A model generated the notes under the pieces. The model did not search any database, was not told the DNA's origin, and saw only the letters and a list, made by a program, of their open reading frames with translations. 64,000 nucleotides of DNA from Nocardioides sp. (GTDB lineage Bacteria; Actinomycetota; Actinomycetes; Propionibacteriales; Nocardioidaceae): positions 1-64,000 of the forward strand of contig JACJWV010000010.1 of NCBI GenBank assembly GCA_020636915.1. The letters are read 5' to 3'. Shown one piece after another: positions 9,127-16,915 of the stretch. Within the stretch, counting starts at the first letter, position 1; the number at the start of each line of letters is the position of its first letter. A program made the position numbers and the translations under genes.

Positions 9127-9242
9127 CCGTTGAGTCGAGACTTTCGTCGCTCGAGTCGAGACTTCTGACCACTGCGACGGCGAGAACTCTCGACTCAACT
9201 GACGGAACTCTCGATTCAACTGACGGAACTCTCGATTCGACG
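9127..9242. repeat. 21-bp-phased array of opposed 12-mers between convergent genes
   Basis: The space between the enoyl-CoA hydratase and paaK stops holds five copies of one 12-mer at 21-bp steps. Two read GTTGAGTCGAGA-like (9129-9140, 9150-9161) and three read as its reverse complement (9188-9199, 9209-9220, 9230-9241). The right half is a three-unit tandem repeat of 21 bp (9184, 9205, 9226). The halves can fold into alternative long hairpins and could end transcription from both sides. Confidence 0.75.
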
Positions 9243-10538
9243 TCAGCCACGACGGAGGTCGGAGATCCGCTTCGCCTTGCCCAGTGAGCGCTCGAGTGCG
9301 TACGGCGGCACCACCTCGACCGCGGCGGTGACGCCGATCCGCTGCTTGATGCGCTCGGCCAGCCGCTCGCCCAGGGGGCCGGCGAGCGCGGCGTCGTAGG
9401 TCTCGCTCGCGGCCTCGACCTGCACGGTGAGCTCATCGAGGCTGCCCGGCCGGGTGAGCACGCACAGGTAGTGCGGCGCGAGCCCGTCCACGGCGAGGAT
9501 CTGCTCCTCGACCTGGCTCGGGAAGACGTTGACGCCGCGCACGATCATCATGTCGTCGGTGCGGCCAGTGACCTTCTCCATCCGCCGGAAGGCCGGGAAC
9601 GCCGTCCCGGGGAGCAGCCGGGTCAGGTCGCGGGTGCGGTAGCGGACGACCGGCATCGCCTGCTTGGTCAGCGAGGTGAACACCAGCTCACCGCGTTCGC
9701 CGTCTGGCACCGGCTCGAGCGTCACCGGGTCGACGACCTCGGGCAGGAAGTGGTCCTCCCACACGTGCAGCCCGTCCTGGGTCTCCCCGGACTCCTGCGA
9801 CACACCCGGCCCCATCACCTCCGAGAGGCCGTAGATGTCGACCGCCCGGAGGCCCGAGCGGGCCTCCACGGCGCGCCTCATCTCGTCGGTCCACGGCTCG
9901 GCACCGAAGATGCCGACCTCGAGCGCGGTCGAGCGGGGGTCGACCCCCTGGCGGTCCATCTCGTCGAGGATCGCGAGGAAGTACGACGGCGTCACCATGA
10001 TGACCCGCGGCCCGAAGTCGACGATCAGCTGGACCTGGCGCTCGGTCATGCCGCCGCTGACCGGCACCACCGTGCAGCCGAGCCGCTCGGCGCCGTAGTG
10101 CGCGCCGAGCCCGCCGGTGAACAGGCCGTAGCCGTAGGCGACGTGCACGACGTCCCCCGGGCGGCCGCCGGCCGCGCGGATCGACCGTGCCATCAGCTCC
10201 GACCAGGTGTCGAGGTCGGCCTGCGTGTAGCCGACGACCGTCGGGCGACCGGTGGTGCCGCTGCTCGCATGCACCCGGGCCACCCGCTCCCGGGGCACCG
10301 CGAACATCCCGTAGGGGTAGTTCTCCCGCAGGTCGGCCTTGGTGGTGAAGGGGAACCGTGCGAGGTCCTGGAGCGTGGACAGCTGGTCGGGATGGACACC
10401 CGCCGCGTCGAAGGCGTGCCGGTAGTGGGGCACCGACTCGTACGCCGTCCGCAGCGTGTCGCGCAGGCGCTCGACCTGGAGCGCCTCGAGCTCCTCCCGG
10501 GTGATCCCCGGGACGCTGCCCGGGTCCGTGCCGCTCAC
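9243..10538 (-). CDS. paaK: Phenylacetate-CoA ligase
   Basis: Activates phenylacetate (or a related aryl acid) to the CoA thioester using ATP, the entry step of the phenylacetate pathway. At 431 residues it has the standard PaaK length. Motifs include the AMP-binding loop VHASSGTTGRPTVVGYT (about residue 90), HVAYGYGLFTGGLGAHYGAERLG, VDIYGLSEVMGPGVSQE, YRTRDLTRLLPG and DDMMIVRGVNVFPSQVEEQIL. The start at GTG 10538 overlaps the paaI stop (GTGA), so PaaI and PaaK are translationally coupled. The frame extends upstream but that part is antisense noise inside paaI. No other paa genes are seen in the window. Confidence 0.95.
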   Translation of the reverse strand: MSGTDPGSVPGITREELEALQVERLRDTLRTAYESVPHYRHAFDAAGVHPDQLSTLQDLARFPFTTKADLRENYPYGMFAVPRERVARVHASSGTTGRPTVVGYTQADLDTWSELMARSIRAAGGRPGDVVHVAYGYGLFTGGLGAHYGAERLGCTVVPVSGGMTERQVQLIVDFGPRVIMVTPSYFLAILDEMDRQGVDPRSTALEVGIFGAEPWTDEMRRAVEARSGLRAVDIYGLSEVMGPGVSQESGETQDGLHVWEDHFLPEVVDPVTLEPVPDGERGELVFTSLTKQAMPVVRYRTRDLTRLLPGTAFPAFRRMEKVTGRTDDMMIVRGVNVFPSQVEEQILAVDGLAPHYLCVLTRPGSLDELTVQVEAASETYDAALAGPLGERLAERIKQRIGVTAAVEVVPPYALERSLGKAKRISDLRRG

Positions 10539-10951
10539 CAGAACGCACCGCCGATCTCGCGGCTCCGGCCGACGAAGACGGCGACCACCTCGTCTCCCGA
10601 GGTGACCGTGACGTCGTACGTGCCGTCGCGGCCGTCGCGGTCGCGCTCGACCGCGGTGGCGACCAGGAGGTCGCCGGCGCGGGTGGGCCTGCGGAACCGG
10701 ATCTCGGCACCGGCCGCCACCGTGCGCCGGTTGTAGGAGTTGCACGCGAAGGCGAACGCCGAGTCGGCCAGGGTGAAGGTCAGCCCGCCGTGGCCGATGT
10801 CGTGGCCATTGACCATGTCGTCGCGGACCGTCATGCGCAGGGTGGCGGTGCCGGGGCCGACCGCCTCGAGCGACATCCCCAGCGCCCGGCTGGCGCGGTC
10901 GTCCGACCACATCGCCGCCGCGCTCCCGGCGGCGACCTCCTCCGGCGTCAC
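10535..10951 (-). CDS. paaI: PaaI-type hydroxyphenylacetyl-CoA thioesterase
   Basis: A 138-residue hot-dog thioesterase that releases CoA from stalled phenylacetyl-CoA intermediates, recycling CoA. The family motif is NGHDIGHGGLTFTLADSAFAFACNSYN (as two blocks: VNGHDIGHGG and FTLADSAFAFACNSYN), with the catalytic Asp in LADSAF and GAEIRFRRPTRAGDLLVATA downstream. GTG 10951 overlaps the stop of the upstream sigma-factor gene and the gene's own stop overlaps paaK, forming a tightly coupled three-gene unit. That arrangement implies co-expression of sigma factor, thioesterase and ligase. Confidence 0.93.
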   Translation of the reverse strand: MTPEEVAAGSAAAMWSDDRASRALGMSLEAVGPGTATLRMTVRDDMVNGHDIGHGGLTFTLADSAFAFACNSYNRRTVAAGAEIRFRRPTRAGDLLVATAVERDRDGRDGTYDVTVTSGDEVVAVFVGRSREIGGAFW

Positions 10952-11712
10952 GCCGACAGGCTAGGCCCCGGATCCGACATCCGGGAGCGCAGGCGCGCCA
11001 GGATCCGGTTCAGCAACCGGGACACCTGCATCTGGGTGACCCCGATGTCGGCGCCGATCTCGGCCTGGGTGTAGCCGCCGAAGAAGCGCAGCTCGAGGAT
11101 CCGGCGCTCGCGGGGGGTCAGGCCGCGCATCACCGCAGCCAGCGTGACCCGCGCGTCGGCGTCCTCGAAGGCGCCGTCGATCGCGCCGAGCCGGTCCCCG
11201 ATCGCCTCCTCGCCCTCGGGCGTGGGGGCGTCGAGCGAGGCCGGGCTGAAGCAACCGCTGGCAGCCAGGGCGTCGAGCACCTGCTCGAGGTCGACGCCGA
11301 GGTGCCGCGCGAGGTCGGTGGGCCGGGGCGAGCGGCCGAGCTCCTGGGACAGCTCGCCCTCGACGGCCAGGATCTGGGTCTGGAGCTCCTGGATGGAGCG
11401 GGGCGGGCGCAGGGCCCAGCCCTGGTCGCGGAAGTGTCGGCGCAGCTCGCCGCGGATGGTCGGTACGGCGAAGGACAAGAAGTCGTGCCCGCGAGCGGGG
11501 TCGAAGCCGCGGACCGCCTTCACCAGCCCGAGGTAGGCGACCTGGTCGAGGTCGTCGGTGGACACCCCGCGGCCGCGGTAGCGCCGGGCGCAGTCGGTGG
11601 CGACGGTCATGTTGATCTCGACGATGCGGCACTCGATCTCGCGCCGTTCGCCGTTGACGGTCCCCCGTGCCTGCTCGAAGAGGAGCCGGGTGGTCTCGCG
11701 TCGGTCCTCCAT
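10948..11712 (-). CDS. SigB/SigF-type alternative RNA polymerase sigma factor
   Basis: A 254-residue group 3 sigma factor. Region 2 is seen in CARRYRGRGVSTDDLDQVAYLGLVKAV and FDPARGHDFLSFAVPTIRGELRRHFRD (split motifs), region 3 in LGRSPRPTDLARHLGV, and region 4 in LTPRERRILELRFFGGYTQAEIGADIGVTQMQVSRLL. This pattern (PTIxGE-L+RxFRD, QMQVSRL) belongs to the SigB/F/G stress or sporulation family of actinobacteria, normally controlled by anti-sigma and anti-anti-sigma partners; none is adjacent. ATG 11712 follows a strong GAGGAGG ribosome binding site. Its stop overlaps paaI, a notable coupling. Confidence 0.93.
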   Translation of the reverse strand: MEDRRETTRLLFEQARGTVNGERREIECRIVEINMTVATDCARRYRGRGVSTDDLDQVAYLGLVKAVRGFDPARGHDFLSFAVPTIRGELRRHFRDQGWALRPPRSIQELQTQILAVEGELSQELGRSPRPTDLARHLGVDLEQVLDALAASGCFSPASLDAPTPEGEEAIGDRLGAIDGAFEDADARVTLAAVMRGLTPRERRILELRFFGGYTQAEIGADIGVTQMQVSRLLNRILARLRSRMSDPGPSLSA

Positions 11713-11846
11713 CCCCACCTCCTCACGACCGTCGGGGCGAGGGTGGTTCACTCACCTGTCTTTCGATGGTGGCAGCGCGGTCTAGACCGGCGCACCACCC
11801 GTAAGGGGGTGTGAGATCCCCTGTGAGCCGGAGCGTGCGAGGCCTC

Positions 11847-12173
11847 TCAGCGACCCACGGCTTCCTCGAGCTGGGCCTTGGTCATCGAGGAGCGGCCCTT
11901 GATGTTCTGGCGCTTGGCCTCCTCGTAGAGCTGGTCGCGGGTGCGGCCACCGGCGCCGCGGTGCGACCGGAGTCCTCCGCGCCGCGAGGAGGAGATGTCG
12001 TCGGTCGAGGTGCGGCTGCGCTGCTCGGCCTCGCCGCTCCGGGCCCGCTCCTTGTTGACGGTCCGGGCCGCGATCTCCTCGGCCACGTCCTCATCCCGGC
12101 CCCGTTCCTCGAGGCCCTCCTTGATGTGCTCGTACTGCCGCTCGCGCTTCTTGCTCCACTGCTGCTGAGGCAT
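11847..12173 (-). CDS. Small basic protein with C-terminal Rho N-terminal-like (SAP/LEM) helix pair
   Basis: This 108-residue hydrophilic protein starts at ATG 12173 with MPQQQWSKKRERQYEHIKEG. It continues through a charged middle (EEIAARTVNKERARSGE) to a C-terminal DQLYEEAKRQNIKGRSSMTKAQLEEAVGR (last 30 residues). That end matches the Rho_N/SAP-like helical motif found in actinobacterial proteins often labelled plasmid stabilisation or DUF7218. It may bind nucleic acid. No membrane segment or catalytic motif is seen, and its neighbours (sigma factor, dienelactone hydrolase) give no clear function. Confidence 0.8.
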   Translation of the reverse strand: MPQQQWSKKRERQYEHIKEGLEERGRDEDVAEEIAARTVNKERARSGEAEQRSRTSTDDISSSRRGGLRSHRGAGGRTRDQLYEEAKRQNIKGRSSMTKAQLEEAVGR

Positions 12174-12225
12174 GCCGGCCAGGTACCCCGCCCGTCGTCC
12201 TCGCATGTGCCGGGTCGGCGTCGGG

Positions 12226-12960
12226 TCACAGGGTGCGCGCGAGCAGTCCTCGGAGCACGGCGAAGTGCCGCTCGGCGGCGGCCTCGTCGTACATCGAGGT
12301 GTCCGCCATCGTGTAGCCGTGGGGCGCGCCCTCGTAGACCTCGTTGAGGTAGCGCCGCCGGGTCTGCCGCAGCGCCTCCTCCAGGGCCTCGACCTGCTCC
12401 AGCGGCATCGAGCGGTCCCGGTCGGCGTGGCCGAAGGCGTGCTCGGCCGTCGAGGACGCGATCGCCAGGTGCGGGCTGTCGGGGTCCTCGGTCACCAGCC
12501 GGCCGCCGTGGAAGCCGCCCACCGCCGCGACCGTGCCCGGGAACCGCCCGCCGGTGCGGACGGCGAGCCGCGCGCCCATGCAGTAGCCGGTCACGCCGAT
12601 GGGCCCGGCGCCGGCGTGCTCCTCCAACGCCCGCACCCACGCGTCGGAGTCCGGGCCCGACCGGTCCGGGGTGAGCGCGGCGACCCGGTCGGCGACGCCG
12701 GATGCGAAGAACTCCTCGCGAGCGCCGGGCTCACGCAGGTCGACCGTCGGGGCGAGGTCCGCGGCGCGGCCGTCGCGGTAGAACACGTGCGGCGCGAGGA
12801 CGACGTACCCCCAGGACGCGATCCGGTCGGCCATCTCCTCGATCCGGGGTCGCAGGCCGATCGCGTCGACGAAGAGCAGGACGCCCGGTCGCTCGGCCGC
12901 CCCGGTCAGGTAGGCCTCCGCGACGCCCTCGGCGGCCTCGACCTCGATCGTCTCGCCCAT
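12226..12960 (-). CDS. Dienelactone hydrolase family alpha/beta hydrolase
   Basis: A 244-residue DLH-type hydrolase. VLLFVDAIGLRPRIEEMADR and YVVLAPHVFYRDG are the typical N-terminal strands. IGVTGYCMGARLAVR holds the nucleophile Cys in the G-x-C-x-G elbow, and YEGAPHGYTMAD holds the catalytic His. The catalytic Asp is probably in HADRDRSMPLEQ. It would hydrolyse lactones or esters, as in aromatic catabolism. The start is ATG 12960, seven nt after a -10-like TATCGT, with no ribosome binding site (leaderless type). The frame stays open for 277 further codons upstream, but codon character there is poor. Confidence 0.9.
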   Translation of the reverse strand: MGETIEVEAAEGVAEAYLTGAAERPGVLLFVDAIGLRPRIEEMADRIASWGYVVLAPHVFYRDGRAADLAPTVDLREPGAREEFFASGVADRVAALTPDRSGPDSDAWVRALEEHAGAGPIGVTGYCMGARLAVRTGGRFPGTVAAVGGFHGGRLVTEDPDSPHLAIASSTAEHAFGHADRDRSMPLEQVEALEEALRQTRRRYLNEVYEGAPHGYTMADTSMYDEAAAERHFAVLRGLLARTL

Positions 12961-12967
12961 GCCCGCG

Positions 12968-12973
12968 ACGATA
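12968..12973 (-). promoter_or_regulatory. Leaderless-type -10 for the dienelactone hydrolase gene
   Basis: Minus-strand TATCGT lies 7 nt before the ATG at 12960, with no ribosome binding site between. Confidence 0.45.
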
Positions 12974-12983
12974 GGCGCACCGG

Positions 12984-13805
12984 TCAACCGATCGAGGTCC
13001 GGTCCTCCGCACCCGGCGCTGCCGCCCCGTCCGGCTGCTCGTTCACCCGGTCGTCCCGCGCCAGGCCCGCGTAGTAGATCAGCCCGACCATCAGCGAGGT
13101 GAACGGTGCCAGCAGGGCCTGCACGACCCCGGGGATCAGGTTGACGACCACGAACGGCGCCTGGGCGACCAGGATCACGATGCTGCCGAGGAGGCCGCCC
13201 ACCAGGGCGATCAGGGTGGCGGCGAGCAGCAGGACGAGCACGGTCTTGACGACCTGGTGGCGGAGCAGGTGTGCGCTGCGGCGCAGCGCGCCGAGCCCCC
13301 GCGCGCCCTCGATCTGCACCGCGGGCACGTAGCGGACGAAGGCGACGAACGCGACCAGGCTGAGCGGGGCGAGCACGACGACGACCAGCGGGAGCAGGAC
13401 CGCGGCGAGCCACAGGAGCCCGGCGCCGAGCAGCGGCCAGGTACGCCGCAGGGCGAGCCGGTAGGCGCGGAGGGGTCCGACCCGGCGTCCGGCGTCGAGC
13501 TCGGCCAAGGAGGCGACCGTGGCGGCCTGCGAGTACACCGTCATCAGCAGCACCGCGACCAGGGGGAGGCGGCCCAGGGCGATGTCTGGGTGGCGGCGTG
13601 GCCGCCGGTCGTCCCCGGAGGGGGCGGCGGCGAGCTGGGCGGCGAGGCTGGCCCCGGCGCTGATGAGCGCCACCCTGCCGCCGATGCCGAGGAAGGGCAG
13701 CGGGTGCCTGCGGTAGAGGTCCCAGGCATCGGCGAGGGTGTGCCCGGTGGTCCGCCACTGCCGGGCCGGCAGTGGCTCGGAGGAGCCCCACGCGGTCCGG
13801 CGCAC
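12984..13805 (-). CDS. Integral membrane protein, probably the C-terminal half of a damaged larger gene
   Basis: About 273 residues from GTG 13805. It begins RRTAWGSSEPLPARQW and TLADAWDLYRRHPLPFLGIGG, then has roughly five to six hydrophobic segments such as LGRLPLVAVLLMTVYSQA, LGAGLLWLAAVLLPLVVVVL and TLIALVGGLLGSIVILVAQA. The tail is polar and Pro/Ala rich. The layout resembles the YciC/DUF975-like membrane domains attached to larger secreted modules in actinobacteria. A short signal-peptide reading frame lies directly upstream in another frame (13806-14002), so this is probably the surviving part of a disrupted gene. The start is therefore uncertain and no function can be assigned. Confidence 0.6.
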   Translation of the reverse strand: MRRTAWGSSEPLPARQWRTTGHTLADAWDLYRRHPLPFLGIGGRVALISAGASLAAQLAAAPSGDDRRPRRHPDIALGRLPLVAVLLMTVYSQAATVASLAELDAGRRVGPLRAYRLALRRTWPLLGAGLLWLAAVLLPLVVVVLAPLSLVAFVAFVRYVPAVQIEGARGLGALRRSAHLLRHQVVKTVLVLLLAATLIALVGGLLGSIVILVAQAPFVVVNLIPGVVQALLAPFTSLMVGLIYYAGLARDDRVNEQPDGAAAPGAEDRTSIG

Positions 13806-14002
13806 GAGGCCGACCACGACCAGGGCTCGCCGGAGCCGCACTCCTGGGGGTGGGCGACCGGACGTACGACGGGTGCGTAGCGCTCGGCGAGCTGCTGCTC
13901 GGCCGCGCCCGCGTCGGCGGGGTCCGCGTGCGCTGTGCCCGCCAGCGCCAGCAGCGAGGCCACGAGGCAGGCGACCACGACGGCGCGCACGGCGCGCTCC
14001 AT
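13806..14002 (-). pseudogene. N-terminal signal-peptide remnant, out of frame with the membrane domain downstream
   Basis: ATG 14002 opens MERAVRAVVVACLVASLLAL with an AHA cleavage-like site, then AEQQLAERYAPVVRPVAHPQ and ECGSGEP, a convincing start of a secreted protein. After ECGSGEP the frame degenerates into Ser/Pro/Gly-rich noise until its stop at 13544, while good membrane-protein coding continues in another frame from about 13805. I read this as an internal deletion plus frameshift that removed the middle of a secreted/membrane protein. From memory, related actinobacterial proteins have a large external domain between these two ends; that part is not checked. Confidence 0.5.
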
Positions 14003-14075
14003 CCCGCCAGGCTCGGGCAGGGCGACGTCCACCGGGCAGGGCCGGACTACCCACGGTGCGGAACCTTCGGCCCGG

Positions 14076-14639
14076 TCAGCCCCCGGTGACCGCGATGCCG
14101 ACGACGAGCAGCGCCCACGCCAGCCAGATCGCCCACCCCAGGAGCCACTCCGAGCGCTTCAGGAGCGTCCCCACGCCGCCGACCAGGCCGACCGCGACGT
14201 CGCGTGCGGCCACCGTCCACCGGAGGGCACGGAGCCCGCCCGCGACCCGGAAGCGGTCGCCGAAGACCGACCATCGGCTCCTGCCCTCCGGCGTCACCTC
14301 GACGTGGCACGGCCCGAGCAGGGCGGCACCGAGCGCGGCGAGATAGGCGACCGGCACGACGGCCAGGCGGAGCAGGACGGCGATCGCCAGGAGCCAGAGT
14401 GGTGAGAGAAGCGACTGCAACCAGCCGGACACGGTGTCGAACTGCGTGCTCAGCCGGTCCTCCGAGATGCCCGAGGCGAGCGCGACCCCGACCCCCACCG
14501 GCAGGAGGACCAGGGCCGCGCGCCGGACGACACGCAGGCCGAGGACGACCAGCGCGTCGCGCGGGCCGAGCACGAGGGCCTCGGCCGGCAGCACGAGACC
14601 GACCCCTCGTCGCTCCGGGTCCGTCACCGGGTCCGCCAT
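14076..14639 (-). CDS. Uncharacterised membrane protein
   Basis: This 187-residue protein begins MADPVTDPERRGVGLVLP. It has three to four hydrophobic stretches: ALVLLPVGVGVALASG, LSPLWLLAIAVLLRLAVVPV running into YLAALGAALLG, VAARDVAVGLVGGVGTLL and WLLGWAIWLAWALLVVGIAV at the end. I recognise no family motif. It lies 73 nt upstream of the damaged membrane gene on the same strand, so both may derive from one locus of related membrane proteins. The ATG at 14639 follows a -10-like TACGGT by six nt. Confidence 0.75.
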   Translation of the reverse strand: MADPVTDPERRGVGLVLPAEALVLGPRDALVVLGLRVVRRAALVLLPVGVGVALASGISEDRLSTQFDTVSGWLQSLLSPLWLLAIAVLLRLAVVPVAYLAALGAALLGPCHVEVTPEGRSRWSVFGDRFRVAGGLRALRWTVAARDVAVGLVGGVGTLLKRSEWLLGWAIWLAWALLVVGIAVTGG

Positions 14640-14645
14640 CGGGCG

Positions 14646-14651
14646 ACCGTA
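14646..14651 (-). promoter_or_regulatory. Leaderless-type -10 for the membrane protein gene at 14639
   Basis: Minus-strand TACGGT, then 6 nt, then ATG. No ribosome binding site is visible. Confidence 0.4.
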
Positions 14652-14711
14652 CAGCCGACCGAGGCGACTCCGGACCGGCCGAAGGTCCCGTCCCAGCGGT
14701 CGGTGGAGAGG

Positions 14712-15884
14712 TCAGAGCTGGGACTGGATGCCGGCGAGGAGCTGGCGGGCGATCACGATCCGCTGGACCTGGTTGGTGCCCTCGTAGATCTGGGTGATCT
14801 TGGCGTCGCGCATCATCCGCTCGACCGGGTAGTCCCGGGTGTAGCCGTAGCCACCCAGCACCTGGACCGCGTCGGTGGTGACCTCCATGGCCACATCCGA
14901 GGCGAAGCACTTCGCCGCCGCACCGAAGAACGTCAGATCAGCATCACCGCGCTCGGACTTCCCCGCCGCGGCGTAGGTCATCTGCCGGGCCGCCTCGACC
15001 CGCATCCCCATGTCGGCCAGCAGGAACTGCAGCCCCTGGAAGTCGCTGATCGGCGTCCCGAACTGCTTGCGCTCCGCGGCGTAACCCAGTGCGTAGTCCA
15101 GCGCCCCTTGCGCGATCCCGACCGCCTGCGCGGCGATCGTGACCCGGGTGTGGTCCAGGGTCCGCATCGCGGTCTCGAACCCGGTGCCCTCTGCACCGAT
15201 CATCCGGTCCGCCGGGATCCGCACGTCGTCCAGGTACACCTCACGGGTCGGGGACCCCTTGATGCCCAGCTTCTTCTCCGGCGCCCCGAACGACACGCCC
15301 TCGTCGCCCTTCTCCACCACGAACGCCGAGATGCCCTTGGACCGCTTGTCGGGGTCGGTGACGGCCATGACCGTGTAGAACTCCGAGACGCCCGCATTGG
15401 TGATCCACCGCTTGACGCCGTTGAGCACGTAGGTGTCGCCGTCGCGGACCGCGCGGGTCTTCATCCCCACCGCGTCCGACCCCGCGTCGGGCTCGGACAG
15501 GCAGTAGGAGAACCCGCCCTCACCTCGAGCCAGCGCACCGAGGTACTTCTTCTTGAGGTCCTCCGACCCGGCCAGCTGCACCGGCAGCGACCCCAGCTTG
15601 TTCACCGCCGGGATCAACGACGACGACGCGCAGGCGCGGGCGACCTCCTCGATGACGATCACCGTCGCCAGCGCGTCGGCGCCGGCACCGCCGTACTCCT
15701 CCGGCACGTGCGGGGCGTGGAAGTCCGCCGCCAGCAACGCCGCCGCCGCCTCCTCGGGGTAACGGGCGTGCTCGTCCACGTCCGCAGCGAACGGCGCCAC
15801 CTTCGCATCACACAGGTCACGCACCGCCTCACGGACCGCGCGGTGCTCCTCGGACAGGGCGAACATCGGGAAGTCGGCACTCAT
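14712..15884 (-). CDS. Acyl-CoA dehydrogenase
   Basis: FAD-dependent alpha,beta-dehydrogenation of an acyl-CoA, the first step of beta-oxidation or branched-chain amino acid breakdown. At 390 residues it has the normal length. Family motifs: GGFSYCLSEPDAGSDAVGMK, YVLNGVKRWITNAGVSEFYT, EKKLGIKGSPTREVYLDDVR, QAVGIAQGALDYALGYAAER, QFGTPISDFQGLQFLLADMG, and the C-terminal VQVLGGYGYTRDYPVERMMR with DAKITQIYEGTNQVQRIVIA. The catalytic Glu lies in IYEGTNQ, as in short-chain/isovaleryl types. ATG 15884 lies 8 nt behind TAGAAT, suggesting a leaderless start; a longer frame upstream begins in the terminator region and is not credible. Confidence 0.96.
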   Translation of the reverse strand: MSADFPMFALSEEHRAVREAVRDLCDAKVAPFAADVDEHARYPEEAAAALLAADFHAPHVPEEYGGAGADALATVIVIEEVARACASSSLIPAVNKLGSLPVQLAGSEDLKKKYLGALARGEGGFSYCLSEPDAGSDAVGMKTRAVRDGDTYVLNGVKRWITNAGVSEFYTVMAVTDPDKRSKGISAFVVEKGDEGVSFGAPEKKLGIKGSPTREVYLDDVRIPADRMIGAEGTGFETAMRTLDHTRVTIAAQAVGIAQGALDYALGYAAERKQFGTPISDFQGLQFLLADMGMRVEAARQMTYAAAGKSERGDADLTFFGAAAKCFASDVAMEVTTDAVQVLGGYGYTRDYPVERMMRDAKITQIYEGTNQVQRIVIARQLLAGIQSQL

Positions 15885-15892
15885 GGACCCGG

Positions 15893-15898
15893 ATTCTA
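15893..15898 (-). promoter_or_regulatory. Leaderless-type -10 for the acyl-CoA dehydrogenase gene
   Basis: Minus-strand TAGAAT is followed by 8 nt and ATG 15884. Confidence 0.4.
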
Positions 15899-15930
15899 CT
15901 TGCCGGTAACCCGGCGCTCCCGGCGGCATG

Positions 15931-15968
15931 CGAACGCCCGGCCGGAGCAGAACCCGGCCGGGCGTTCG
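15931..15968 (-). terminator. 15-bp perfect hairpin after the Ig-like secreted protein gene
   Basis: Arms 15931-15945 and 15954-15968 (CGAACGCCCGGCCGG and its complement) pair perfectly around an 8-nt loop. It sits 23 nt past the stop of the minus-strand gene ending at 15992, as expected for an intrinsic-type terminator in a high-GC genome; there is no long U-tract. Confidence 0.75.
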
Positions 15969-15991
15969 AGGTGGTACGACGACCTAGAAGG

Positions 15992-16864
15992 TCACTTCTT
16001 GACGGTGAGCTTGGTCGTGGCGGAGCTGGCCTTCATGCTCGGCGTGCCGGCGTAGCTGAACTTGATGGTGTGCTTGCCGAGCTTCAGCTTCTTGCCGAGG
16101 TTGAGCGTGACGTTGCCCTGCTTGTCGGTCTTGCCGGAGGTGAGCTTCTTGCTGCCCTCCTTGGCGACGATCGTCGCGCCCTTGAGCGAGTTGCCCATCG
16201 AGGTGCTCTTGAGGTTGACCGTGACCTTGGCCGGCTTGCCCAGCTTGGCGACGGCCGTCTTCGGCGCGGTCATGGCCGACGACTGCTGCAGCAGCGTGAA
16301 GCCCGAGGTGATCGCCCCGGGGTCGGTGCCCTCCTTCAGGACGCAGTCGAGCGGGATCGACGGGTTGGCGCCCTGCATCAGCGTCATCGTGAAGGCGGCC
16401 GGCATCAGCGCGTCGTAGGTGCCCGGCTGGGGGGTGACGAAGGCGAGGTTGGAGCCCGCCGCGGACCAGCTCGTGCCTGCGTCACCGGAGGTGAAGTCGC
16501 CGGACACGGGGACCGGGACCTCCACGCCACCCAGGTCGAAGGCGAAGTCGTCCGACTTCGCGCCGGTCACGCCGGCGCCGGCGAGGAGAGCGGCCGTCTC
16601 CGCGTCGACCGGGGCCGAGGCGGTGACGTTCAGCAGGCCGCCGGGCACGGCAGCGCCGGCCCAGTACTGCGGCACCGGGATCGCACCGTCGACGGTGAGG
16701 TCGAAGTCCTTGGTGATGCCGACGGCGGCGTTGCTGCAGGTGTAGGTGTTGACGACCGTCTCGGCGTTGGCCGCGACGCCCGTGGCGGCGACCAGGCCGC
16801 CCGCGGCGATCGCGGTCGAGACGCCGGCGACGGCGACGCGGGTGGAGATACGGCGGAGATTCAT
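15992..16864 (-). CDS. Secreted protein with DUF6801-like region and C-terminal Ig-like repeat domain
   Basis: This 290-residue protein has a clear signal peptide (basic MNLRRISTR, hydrophobic VAVAGVSTAIAAGGLVAA, ANA cleavage site). The mature N-terminal half (TYTCSNAAVGITKDFDLTV, VPVPVSGDFTSGDAG, LDCVLKEG) matches the DUF6801 pattern with its two conserved Cys. The last 90 residues (KPAKVTVNLKS, ATIVAKEGSKKLTSGKTDKQ, GNVTLNLGKKLKLGKHTIKF) form a bacterial Ig-like beta-sandwich. A cell-surface structural or adhesion role is likely, but no enzymatic motif is present. A 15-bp terminator follows, and an inverted repeat lies upstream at 16898-16915. Confidence 0.85.
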   Translation of the reverse strand: MNLRRISTRVAVAGVSTAIAAGGLVAATGVAANAETVVNTYTCSNAAVGITKDFDLTVDGAIPVPQYWAGAAVPGGLLNVTASAPVDAETAALLAGAGVTGAKSDDFAFDLGGVEVPVPVSGDFTSGDAGTSWSAAGSNLAFVTPQPGTYDALMPAAFTMTLMQGANPSIPLDCVLKEGTDPGAITSGFTLLQQSSAMTAPKTAVAKLGKPAKVTVNLKSTSMGNSLKGATIVAKEGSKKLTSGKTDKQGNVTLNLGKKLKLGKHTIKFSYAGTPSMKASSATTKLTVKK

Positions 16865-16897
16865 GAAGTGTGCTCCCTCCCGAGCAAACTCGAACGG

Positions 16898-16915
16898 TGC
16901 TACCAGGAGGTAGCA
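16898..16915. promoter_or_regulatory. TGCTACC-AGGA-GGTAGCA inverted repeat upstream of the secreted protein gene
   Basis: Perfect 7-bp arms with a 4-nt spacer lie 34 nt before the ATG at 16864. It may be an operator or a 5'-leader hairpin for the Ig-like protein gene. No regulator gene is adjacent. Confidence 0.4.

Noticed and set aside
9127..9242. CRISPR array
   Set aside because: The 21-bp units are contiguous and of mixed orientation, with no unique spacers and no cas genes nearby.
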